From an uncultured Granulosicoccaceae bacterium (GTDB lineage Bacteria > Pseudomonadota > Gammaproteobacteria > Granulosicoccales > Granulosicoccaceae): a DNA stretch of 64,000 bases. Where the stretch lies: contig CALISD010000001.1 of NCBI GenBank assembly GCA_938041955.1, positions 1 through 64,000 on the forward strand. Direction: 5' to 3'. Position numbers and translations under genes: made by a program. Of this stretch, positions 8,617-16,444 are shown piece after piece; the first letter of the stretch is position 1, and every line of letters begins with the position of its first letter. The notes under the pieces are model-generated. The model did not search any database. It was given only the letters and a program-made list of their open reading frames with translations, and was not told the origin of the DNA.

Positions 8617-9867
8617 CTAGTATTTAAGTGGTCCAGCGTTTAACTCCACGTAGGCTTTGACATCTTCGGCAGGCATTAGTGTGTATTTGTAGGGTATTTC
8701 TGGGTGGCCAGGACCGGCGCTCTCATGTGGTTCCACATGGTTTGGATTTCCGCACTTATCGTGACCGTTATAAATAGACCTTCCATCTGTATATACCCAC
8801 CCACCGTAGTTAGTCGTTGGATCTGCTATTTCAGCGCAATTGTTTTTTGCTGTCGGAGATTCGAAAACGTTGCTCTCTGATAGCATTACGGAGTCTCTTG
8901 TACGGGAGCCTGTCGCGTGACCTGTTCCAATAAGGCCCAAGCCGCCAGACATGATGGCAGCCCAAGACCAGTCGTTTACATAGTTGTTAAAAAAATGAAA
9001 GTTTTCAGCGCCTCTGTTGTTTGGATTTCTCCCTTTTGCTCCAAACCAGCTGTTGAAAATTGTTATATGGCCTTTCCCCTCTTGGATTTCTTCCATATTG
9101 AACGCCTGATAGGCTTTATCAGTGTTGTGAATTTTGACATTGGAGAGAGTAATGTATTCTCCACTTCGCTCAGTTCGGAAACCGCTGATAAATGCGTCGT
9201 CCCAGAAATCAGTTACCTCGACATGGTCGACCCAGTAGTGTTTGCCTTCTCTAATAAATAGGCCTCCAACATTCCCCGTGCGGCTTTTTTTGTCGTATGG
9301 GTATTCTCTTCTTCCTTCAAGTTTGAAGCTATGAAAGATCTTGTTTCCTTCGCCTCCCTGATTGCCGGCGTTATTGATCATCGGTCTGCTAGGAGTGAAT
9401 CCTGCATCGTGGTCTGGATACATAACAAGGCCGGGCGCTAGGCTACCGTCTAGTGTTATGTTGTTAGCAGGGCTAATATAATCCTTAAATCCCAATTCTC
9501 CACCAGCCAGGCTTGGATCGAGGACTACGTAATTTCCATCTGTCTCTAACGCAGATTTCAGTTCTTCGAAATTGGTTACATACACATAATTTGTTCCCCC
9601 TGTAGCAGCTGCTCCGAACCCAATCCGATCTTTACTATTAAGAAGTCTGGTCCTCAAATCGTCTGATGCTGCACTCACCTCGAATGATTGATTTTCACTT
9701 TCAGCTGCTTTTGGAAGCTCAGTTGTTTTTGAAGCTGGCTCTGGCAGTTCGGACAACAATTCAATGGAGGGTGCTTGAGGCTTTGTAAGATCAGTTGCTG
9801 CGATCGCGATGCCTGAAATCACAAAACTGGAAATGATGATATGTGTTAGATTCTTACGGAGAGTCAT
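8617..9867 (-). CDS. Secreted pectate-lyase-like protein (right-handed beta-helix)
   Basis: 416 residues with a Sec signal peptide (MTLRKNL then a hydrophobic stretch ending near GIAIAATD) and a PL1-like parallel beta-helix. Recognisable are HYWVDHVEVTDFWDDAF, which matches the family WIDH region, and GRNPNNRGAENFHFFNNYVNDW. The ATG at 9867 has AAGGA five bases upstream; a further ATG at 9882 is less well placed. Lyases inside EPS loci commonly trim or release the polymer, and this locus predicts uronic-acid sugars (WbpA-like enzyme, UDP-xylose synthase). It could instead degrade algal pectin-like glycans. It is transcribed alone. Confidence 0.82.
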   Translation of the reverse strand: MTLRKNLTHIIISSFVISGIAIAATDLTKPQAPSIELLSELPEPASKTTELPKAAESENQSFEVSAASDDLRTRLLNSKDRIGFGAAATGGTNYVYVTNFEELKSALETDGNYVVLDPSLAGGELGFKDYISPANNITLDGSLAPGLVMYPDHDAGFTPSRPMINNAGNQGGEGNKIFHSFKLEGRREYPYDKKSRTGNVGGLFIREGKHYWVDHVEVTDFWDDAFISGFRTERSGEYITLSNVKIHNTDKAYQAFNMEEIQEGKGHITIFNSWFGAKGRNPNNRGAENFHFFNNYVNDWSWAAIMSGGLGLIGTGHATGSRTRDSVMLSESNVFESPTAKNNCAEIADPTTNYGGWVYTDGRSIYNGHDKCGNPNHVEPHESAGPGHPEIPYKYTLMPAEDVKAYVELNAGPLKY

Positions 9868-10052
9868 GGCGGTCCTTAACATCTGGAATTTTTTTGTGTG
9901 CTTGTTGGCAAAGATAACGGCAAAATTCAGCGATTGTTGAACACATGTTCCCCAAGATTTACATTTAGTTATAGTTGTGGTGTCTACTAAAGAAGATCCA
10001 CGTCGATCGATCCACTTCGACCACAGATAGTTAGGTCAGCAAATAGATTACG

Positions 10053-11156
10053 ATGAATAAAAGAATTTCCATTTTTTACCCCAATATGTCGGATGGTGGC
10101 GCGCAAAGGGTCACACTAAATTTAATTAGATATCTTGCCCTGCATTATGACCACCAAATTGATTTGGTTTTGGTGAAAGCAAAAGGAGCGTTTATGGAGC
10201 AAGTTCCAGACAACGTCCGAGTTGTCGATCTTGGTGCCAGCCGGACGGTTTCAAGTTTAATTGGATTGATACGCTATTTGCGGCAGAATCGTCCTGATGT
10301 GTTGTTGTCAGGAATGGATTATGTCAATGTTGTTGCCTTGATGGCTGTGAAAATTGCGGGTACAAATACTAGGACTGTTGTGTGTATACACAATACCATG
10401 AGCGCACAGCAGAAGAATCTTCAAGTTTTTCGAGGTCGTTTTGTTGTTCCATTAGTCAAGATTACCCATCCGTGGGCCAGTGTAATCGTAGCCACGTCAG
10501 TGGGTTGTGGTGAAGATTTTTTACAAGTGACAGGGTTGGATGGTCACAATATGACTTACATATACAATCCAGCAGTCACTGACGATATTTCGACTCTGGC
10601 AAACGAATCCCTCAGTCATCCTTGGTTTCTGTCCGGGGCTCCTCCTGTAATCCTTGCGGTTGGACGACTTGCTCATCAAAAGAATTTTCCATTGCTAATC
10701 GAAGCTTTCGATGATGTGCGGCGGCAGCAGGATGCGAAACTTCTTATTCTAGGAAACGGAAAGGATCGCGAGGAGCTAGAGAGGTTGGTAACGCGTCTGA
10801 AGCTTGATGATATTGTGTCTTTACCTGGATTCGTTGAAAATCCGTACTGTTATATGAAAAATTCTGCGATGTTCGTTCTATCGTCAAGACACGAGGCGCT
10901 GCCTGCAGTGCTAATTGAAGCAATGTATTGTGGAACGCAATTGGTTGCATCGGATTGTCCTAGTGGTCCACGAGAAATATTGGCCGACGGGAAGTACGGC
11001 ACTTTAGTTCCGCCTGGTGATAAAAAAGCATTAACCGCCGCTATGTTAGCCGCTTTGGGTAATAAAGATTTTAAGCCCGATCCGAATGCATGTGATAGGT
11101 TTTTAGATCGAAATGTAGTGGATCGTTATTTGGATGTGCTCTTGGGTGACGATTGA
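10053..11156 (+). CDS. GT4 family glycosyltransferase
   Basis: 367-residue GT-B enzyme. The N-terminal loop is YPNMSDGGAQRVTLNL; the donor domain has AVGRLAHQKNFPLLI and the E-x7-E region RHEALPAVLIEAMYCGTQLVASD. It resembles enzymes of the WbpH/PelF-like part of GT4 but I cannot name the linkage. It is expected to act on lipid-linked intermediates in the cytoplasm. It is the only forward-strand gene between 8.6 and 15.7 kb and has a 170-bp upstream region shared with the divergent lyase gene. Confidence 0.87.
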   Translation: MNKRISIFYPNMSDGGAQRVTLNLIRYLALHYDHQIDLVLVKAKGAFMEQVPDNVRVVDLGASRTVSSLIGLIRYLRQNRPDVLLSGMDYVNVVALMAVKIAGTNTRTVVCIHNTMSAQQKNLQVFRGRFVVPLVKITHPWASVIVATSVGCGEDFLQVTGLDGHNMTYIYNPAVTDDISTLANESLSHPWFLSGAPPVILAVGRLAHQKNFPLLIEAFDDVRRQQDAKLLILGNGKDREELERLVTRLKLDDIVSLPGFVENPYCYMKNSAMFVLSSRHEALPAVLIEAMYCGTQLVASDCPSGPREILADGKYGTLVPPGDKKALTAAMLAALGNKDFKPDPNACDRFLDRNVVDRYLDVLLGDD

Positions 11157-11181
11157 TGCATTAGTTGAATATCTGATGTAA

Positions 11182-12297
11182 CTAGAGCAGGCCCATGTAT
11201 TTTAACATGTGATTGTTGACTTTTTTCACATCGTATTTTTCTTCAGCGGTTAATCGCGCGTTGGCAGCCATTTGCTTGGCAAGGTTGGGATCGTCAATTA
11301 GGCGTAACATCGCTTCCGCAAGTGAGGAAGGGTTTTGTGCTTTGGTTATTAAACCATTTTCGCCGTTGGTAACGGCATCCCTGCATCCAACTGTATTTGT
11401 TGTGATCACTGGTCGCCCGGTTGCTAGAGCTTCTAAGATTGTTCGAGGTACGCCTTCTCGCAAATAGCTTGCAAGAACGAAAAAATGACAGTTTTTAAGA
11501 ACATCGATAGCGTTGTCTTTTTGTCCTAGAAATTCTATATATCCGCTAGATACCCAATTGTCGAGTTCTATTTTGGAGATTACGCTGTTGCCATGCTCGA
11601 TCATTCCAACAATCTGAAATCGAACGTTTGGATGTATTGCTAGTACAAGCTTGGCAGCTTCGACATAATCTCTAAATCCCTTCTCGGCAATCAGCCGTCC
11701 GATCGACAAAAATGTTATTGGCCCGGCTGGAAGTGGGACGTGACGATATTTTTGAAGATCGACCCCAGATCCATTCACCACATGCATAATGTCGGGATCT
11801 ACAATTTTTCTATCTGAGAAAAATTGCCTATCGTCCTCATTCTGAAAAATGACACTTGATGCTCTACTTAGTGAAAGCTTATATAGTTTGGCTATCAAAT
11901 AGGACACTAGAGAGTCTTTCTGGGTTTTATATATGAACTGCCTTCCTAAGCCGGTGATCATGGCGTGAAAATGTTCAACTCCTGTTAATCTTGCTGCCAT
12001 TCCTCCCCAAATTATCGGCTTCGCAGTATATGCAAACACAAGATCGATTTTATTTTTTTTAAGAAATCTGTAAAGAAAGAAAAGTGTTGTCAAATCTGTG
12101 AATGGGTTGAGCTGTGTTCTTTGAATAGGATAGCTAACGTACTCGACTCCATATTCTTTGAGGAATTCTTCAGTGGGCTTACTTTCTTCGCCAGCCAGCG
12201 CGTAGACTTGGTGTCCTCTGGATGCTATTTCTCTAATGAGTTCACCTCTAAAAGAGGTCAATGATTGTGGGTGTCCGCCAATTACTGCAATTCTCAT
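11182..12297 (-). CDS. GT4 glycosyltransferase, PglA/CapM-like
   Basis: 371 residues. The N-terminus IAVIGGHPQSLTSFRGELI, AYTAKPIIWGGMAARLTG, ITGLG and EGVPRTILEALATGRPVITTNTVGCRDAV all match the PglA/CapM branch of GT4. PglA adds GalNAc to undecaprenyl-PP-diNAcBac. With PglC-, PglD-, PglE- and PglF-like genes in the same locus, this is the best candidate for the second sugar transfer. Its start lies 62 bp beyond the stop of the upstream reverse-strand glycosyltransferase, so both probably belong to the wzx-led operon. Donor specificity is not determined. Confidence 0.87.
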   Translation of the reverse strand: MRIAVIGGHPQSLTSFRGELIREIASRGHQVYALAGEESKPTEEFLKEYGVEYVSYPIQRTQLNPFTDLTTLFFLYRFLKKNKIDLVFAYTAKPIIWGGMAARLTGVEHFHAMITGLGRQFIYKTQKDSLVSYLIAKLYKLSLSRASSVIFQNEDDRQFFSDRKIVDPDIMHVVNGSGVDLQKYRHVPLPAGPITFLSIGRLIAEKGFRDYVEAAKLVLAIHPNVRFQIVGMIEHGNSVISKIELDNWVSSGYIEFLGQKDNAIDVLKNCHFFVLASYLREGVPRTILEALATGRPVITTNTVGCRDAVTNGENGLITKAQNPSSLAEAMLRLIDDPNLAKQMAANARLTAEEKYDVKKVNNHMLKYMGLL

Positions 12298-12359
12298 AGG
12301 TATCAGAAATCTATAATTAATGTTGAATAAAAATAATCTATGTCTTGAAGATCAATCGA

Positions 12360-13496
12360 TTATTTAGTCTGAAGTAAGCTATTTATTGCGCTTTCCCAAG
12401 CATGATAGATAGATTGATAGTTATATTTTCTAGCAACACTTTCGCAGTTTTTGCTCATTTCAATTCTTTTTTCCGGGGCTATGGTGAGTGAAAAAATTGC
12501 CTCGGCTAGTTTCTCGTCGTTGTATTGGTCTTGGTTTAAAAGAATGCCATTAAATTGATGTTCTATTAACTCAGGAACTCCGCTTACAAATCGGTATCCA
12601 ATACAAGGTAAGTCTGATGCAACAGCTTCGGCGAGAATGTTCGGAAAGCCTTCAAATTTTGAACTAAGTACAAATAAATGTGCGGAGGACATAACACTAT
12701 GAATGTCTTTCGTTGCTGGTTCTATTGAGACACAATTTTCCAGTCCGAGCTCAGCAATTTTTTGTTCAAGCTGTTCACGTAACCTCCCTTCTCCGTAAAT
12801 CCTAAGGGTCCAGCTATCACTGATATTTAGTTTCGAATATGCATCGATCAACAATAAGTGGTTTTTCTGGGGCACTAATCGACCAGCACAAAGGATTACG
12901 TATTTACCCTGGGCGTTAGGGATAGCAGTTTGGGCTCGCATTATTGTTTTGGGTACTACATTAGGGATTACAATCGTGCGCCCTTGAAGCATCTTTGGCA
13001 TTTTTGCGGCGATTTTGCTGGTTTGTACAATCACTTTATCAACGGCAGGATAAAGTATTGTTCTAAGTGCTTTTCTCAGGGAGGCGCCGTTATAAAAATC
13101 TGGATCGTTACGTTCGGAGACGATCAAAGGTATTTTCAGTCCAAGTGTCGCTAAGATCGATATGAAGTTGGCAATATCTTGAAATACGATGATTGCATCC
13201 GGTTGATGCTCCTTTACAATGCTTCTAAATGACCAAGGACACGCTATCAGTTTTGGTATTGAGAAGGATTCACCAGTGATCACCGGAATGTGTATTAGGT
13301 TAATGTGATCGTTTACTGGGTGTATCGGAGCATTCTCCTTCCTGAAGGTCAGTAAGGTTATCTTGTATTCGTTATAAGTGTTGTTTTCACATAGGTACTG
13401 AGCGAGTTCAGTAATTACCTTTTGCGCTCCGCCGTGCCCGAGCGTTGGAATAACAAGAAGTAATTTTTTATCTTTCATAGTAGTTTGATGGGCCAT
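12360..13496 (-). CDS. GT4 family glycosyltransferase
   Basis: 378-residue GT-B enzyme with GHGGAQKVITELAQYL at the N-terminus, CAGRLVPQKNHLLLIDAYSKL at the donor-domain entry and SKFEGFPNILAEAVASDLPCIGY as the E-x7-E region. An internal ATG at 13478 (MKDKKLLLVIP) would remove six residues and is an equally plausible start. It lies 10 bp after the sulfotransferase gene in the reverse operon wzx, sulfotransferase, GT4, GT4. It probably adds one sugar of the repeat unit in the cytoplasm. The sugar is unknown. Confidence 0.87.
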   Translation of the reverse strand: MAHQTTMKDKKLLLVIPTLGHGGAQKVITELAQYLCENNTYNEYKITLLTFRKENAPIHPVNDHINLIHIPVITGESFSIPKLIACPWSFRSIVKEHQPDAIIVFQDIANFISILATLGLKIPLIVSERNDPDFYNGASLRKALRTILYPAVDKVIVQTSKIAAKMPKMLQGRTIVIPNVVPKTIMRAQTAIPNAQGKYVILCAGRLVPQKNHLLLIDAYSKLNISDSWTLRIYGEGRLREQLEQKIAELGLENCVSIEPATKDIHSVMSSAHLFVLSSKFEGFPNILAEAVASDLPCIGYRFVSGVPELIEHQFNGILLNQDQYNDEKLAEAIFSLTIAPEKRIEMSKNCESVARKYNYQSIYHAWESAINSLLQTK

Positions 13497-13506
13497 ATAG
13501 CAAATA

Positions 13507-14412
13507 TTATTGCAACCAATCGCTTAAGTCACGCTGTAAAATAGTTTGTGTTTTCTTAATTTCGTTTTCATAATTTCGTATAATCTTCGTTTTCAAATCG
13601 TTGCTTAATGGGGCTCGAATTTGTTTTTTTGACAAGCTTCCTAGTAACCTATGTTTGATATTTAGTCTCTTAATTTGAAATATCGCTTTAAATATATTTA
13701 TCGCAGAGATTAACTTGGCCGGTGGTTTTGTTAAGAGCCTACCGATTGCTTTGTTTGTGATTATTTTGCTTTCGTTAATTTTTTTGAAGTTTGTGGGGTG
13801 AATATTGGGTAATTCAAGAAATCTCAGTACATCTGTATATGTTTCTTCTGTACGCATCGTCAGATCCTCAAATAGAATGATTAAGACCTGTTCTTTTGGA
13901 AACTTGCTAAGTAATCTTGTAAGTTGGGTGCCGTAGTTTGCGATCTTGTCGTATTCCAGTACTTTCGGTTCATCGCAAAGTTTAGGAATAGGGCGAGAAA
14001 CTTCACTATTGCAGGCGTACCACGCCGTTTCAAAATCATGTATGTCTTCGTTATAAGAAATTAATGCTTGGCTATGGTACGAATGCACCATTTCGTCTGG
14101 TCTACGCAAAAGAACAATTAGGCGAGAATCAGGGTTGAAATCGTAAATCTTATTTATCGAATGCTGGCAGAAAAGATACCAAACTGAACCCTCCATAATT
14201 ATTTGATGTTCCGGTTTTGCCTGCCGGAATAGTGCTATGTATTCGTCTAAATTATTGAAATATTGTTTTCGTCCCGGCATTTCTTCATGAGCAAAATAGT
14301 GTGGTTCCTTTGGCTCAGACATAAAAACATTCGGATGGGATTCCAAATAGCTACATAGTGCTGTGGTCCCACACTTTGGGGCTCCTACTACGAATGTGTT
14401 GGGAATGTTCAT
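13507..14412 (-). CDS. PAPS-dependent sulfotransferase
   Basis: 301 residues with a sulfotransferase fold. The 5'-phosphosulfate loop is VGAPKCGTTAL (residues 9-19) and the 3'-phosphate site is RLIVLLRRPDEMVHSYHS. The open frame extends far upstream into wzx, but the start at 14412 forms an ATGA overlap with the wzx stop and sits just before the PAPS loop, so I use it. It would transfer sulfate from PAPS to a sugar hydroxyl, either on the lipid-linked repeat or on a soluble intermediate. This makes the polymer a likely sulfated, anionic polysaccharide, as is common in marine bacteria. Confidence 0.88.
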   Translation of the reverse strand: MNIPNTFVVGAPKCGTTALCSYLESHPNVFMSEPKEPHYFAHEEMPGRKQYFNNLDEYIALFRQAKPEHQIIMEGSVWYLFCQHSINKIYDFNPDSRLIVLLRRPDEMVHSYHSQALISYNEDIHDFETAWYACNSEVSRPIPKLCDEPKVLEYDKIANYGTQLTRLLSKFPKEQVLIILFEDLTMRTEETYTDVLRFLELPNIHPTNFKKINESKIITNKAIGRLLTKPPAKLISAINIFKAIFQIKRLNIKHRLLGSLSKKQIRAPLSNDLKTKIIRNYENEIKKTQTILQRDLSDWLQ

Positions 14413-15737
14413 CTCAGTATCCGGACAGGCAATAGGGTGTATTTGTGCTGTGTATAAATCACTACTGTGGCCATTGTGTTCCAAATCAGTGTAGTAATTA
14501 GTGTTGATGTTGCTGCTCCAATCATTCCATAAGCAGGAACAAAAAGTACATTCATGAGGAGATTTAAACTGCTTGAAAAAATCATGATGTAGAAAAATAT
14601 TTTCTGTTTTCCAGTCATGTTTAAAAAAAATCCAACTGCGCCAAAGCATGTGTGAACAATGGTAGAAGCTAAGAGTATATATAGTGTTGGTAAGTGTTCT
14701 AGGAATTCTTGACCGTATATATTCAAAATGTATTTGTGGCTAACTAACAAAACTGCACAGAGGAAAATGATTAGCAGACTGGCAATTAGCGTTGTTTGTT
14801 TCACAAAGGATTTTAAAGAAGCTGTCTCTTTGTTTTCATAGAGAACGGCAACCTTTGGAGCAAACATTACATTTATCGCTGAAGATGCAAATGCTGTAAA
14901 GGTAGCAAGTCTGACATATATTGAATAAATGCCTACGTCAGATTGGTTCCGAAAGTAGCCAATAGTAAGAATATCGGTATTTTGTATCAATACCTGGCTC
15001 GCTGCTACCCCAAACATTGGCAATGCTTGTTGATATAGTCTTAGGTTTGAGGGAAGTGTCGAGTGAGTAATATCGTTAAAGTTTTTTATGCTCTCTGCAT
15101 TTTTACGAAAATGCGAAACTGCCATTGAAAGGGCAAGGATTGATGCTGCGATATATGCTAGAAAATATAGATGGGTACTGGTTTGCGCTGATAGTTCAAA
15201 CAAGACGCAAATTGTCAGTATTAACAAAATGAATATTGATGCGGAGAGTTCTAGAGCTGAATATTTGATGTAGTCGCCAAGGCCCCTTAAGGTATTTCTC
15301 GAAACCATGGTAATAGTGGCGGTGAAAATTAGAAATCCTGGTAGGAGCAAAGACGAAGACAGTCCGAGTTTTTCACCTAAAGGTGTATAGAATAGGAAGG
15401 CAGTTAGTATCGTGGCGACGAGAAATGCGTTTAGAGTGACAATTGAAATTAGTTTTTTGAACAGCTTTTTTGTAGTTGCTGCTCCGCTTTTTTCAAAGGT
15501 GGTTGAGATGACTTTTAAGGTCAATGTCCCAAAGCCACAAAGCGCGATGATTGTACCTATGCTAACAACACTGATGATGGTCGCTATACTGCCCATTGTG
15601 TCAGAGCCGTAAGTACGGGTAATGATCATACTACTGATGAACCCTAAACCTGCTGCTGTAATTTTTGCTAGGATATTCACAGTAGCGCCGCTAACCAGCG
15701 CTTTTATATGTGAATTCCACTTTTTACTGATTAGCAT
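14409..15737 (-). CDS. wzx: Wzx-type polysaccharide flippase (MOP superfamily)
   Basis: 442 residues with about twelve to fourteen predicted transmembrane helices and the Polysacc_synt fold of the MOP exporter superfamily (ALVSGATVNILAKITAAGLGF at the N-terminus). It would flip undecaprenyl-diphosphate-linked repeat units to the periplasm for the polymerase at 7093. It heads the reverse-strand operon and overlaps the sulfotransferase by four bases. The DNA of this operon is noticeably AT-rich compared with the region beyond 46 kb, consistent with a transferred or fast-evolving serotype segment. Confidence 0.85.
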   Translation of the reverse strand: MLISKKWNSHIKALVSGATVNILAKITAAGLGFISSMIITRTYGSDTMGSIATIISVVSIGTIIALCGFGTLTLKVISTTFEKSGAATTKKLFKKLISIVTLNAFLVATILTAFLFYTPLGEKLGLSSSLLLPGFLIFTATITMVSRNTLRGLGDYIKYSALELSASIFILLILTICVLFELSAQTSTHLYFLAYIAASILALSMAVSHFRKNAESIKNFNDITHSTLPSNLRLYQQALPMFGVAASQVLIQNTDILTIGYFRNQSDVGIYSIYVRLATFTAFASSAINVMFAPKVAVLYENKETASLKSFVKQTTLIASLLIIFLCAVLLVSHKYILNIYGQEFLEHLPTLYILLASTIVHTCFGAVGFFLNMTGKQKIFFYIMIFSSSLNLLMNVLFVPAYGMIGAATSTLITTLIWNTMATVVIYTQHKYTLLPVRILR

Positions 15738-15988
15738 TGCGGTCGGCTGGCCTGTTGAAGCGAAATTTTGGGGTTCATTACAGCTACATGAGGAGCGGCT
15801 GGTGTGGTTAGCGTGAGTTGCATGAGAAGTTGCTATACAAACTGTTACTTGCCGCGTGTTTCGAGACCGGATGCTAAAACGATTTGTCTCTGCATTCCAA
15901 TAACTGTGAGAGGTTCGTGGAGAACATCAGAGTTTTGAGAGATACTACCAATATCGCCTCATCGCGTGTTGGGCATTGCAAATTGTTT

Positions 15989-16062
15989 ACGAATATTCGT
16001 TTTGCGCAACACCCAAATGTCAGTGACATTTATGCGGTGTATCGCTGGAAGCAATCGATTGC
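15989..16062. repeat. Two perfect 12-bp palindromes in the wzx-capD intergenic region
   Basis: ACGAATATTCGT at 15989-16000 and GCAATCGATTGC at 16051-16062 are each perfectly palindromic. The first is flanked by short inverted arms GTGTTG (15966-15971) and CAACAC (16007-16012). They sit in a 707-bp gap (15738-16444) between divergent genes with no convincing ORF. Protein binding is possible but no regulator family is recognised. Confidence 0.45.
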
Positions 16063-16278
16063 CACCGACAATCCGTACCTATAGAAACAAAACCCTAGAG
16101 CCACCTTGTCAAGTAGCAGTCCTTATTTTTTGTAAAGAGTCGACAAAATTACCTCTGATTCTCAGTCTGAGTAGATAGCCTGTGATAATACAATGCGGCA
16201 GCTCACTTAACCTCGAACGAAGGTCTGGTTGAATTAATAGATTTTCACTAGATTTTATCGAAGTTTATATGGCTTTAT

Positions 16279-16318
16279 ATGTCATGACATTGACTCTTCT
16301 TGATACAGCTACTATCAT
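16279..16318 (+). promoter_or_regulatory. Sigma70 promoter of the capD-rml operon with overlapping palindrome
   Basis: The -35 TTGACT (16290-16295) and -10 TATCAT (16313-16318) are separated by 17 bases. A perfect palindrome ATGTCATGACAT (16279-16290) abuts and shares one base with the -35, an arrangement suited to an operator. The predicted leader to the GTG at 16445 is about 120 bases and contains another palindrome, CTTACGTAAG, at 16417-16426. Confidence 0.55.
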
Positions 16319-16444
16319 CGTGCGTATTGTATGAAAGTGAGATGCATATTCACTTTAATTTTCTAGGTGTAGGTAGTCTATAGCAGATTGGTCTGAGAAC
16401 TTGAAAGCGAGTGGTGCTTACGTAAGATCGGGCGGGAATTTCAA

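Noticed and set aside
14413..14649. N-terminal extension of the sulfotransferase frame
   Set aside because: It lies wholly within wzx, and ATG 14412 gives both an ATGA overlap and a normal family N-terminus.
15884..16178. Two overlapping frames of 66-70 codons before capD
   Set aside because: No similarity to known families, no ribosome sites, and the region is rich in palindromes and promoter-like sequence.
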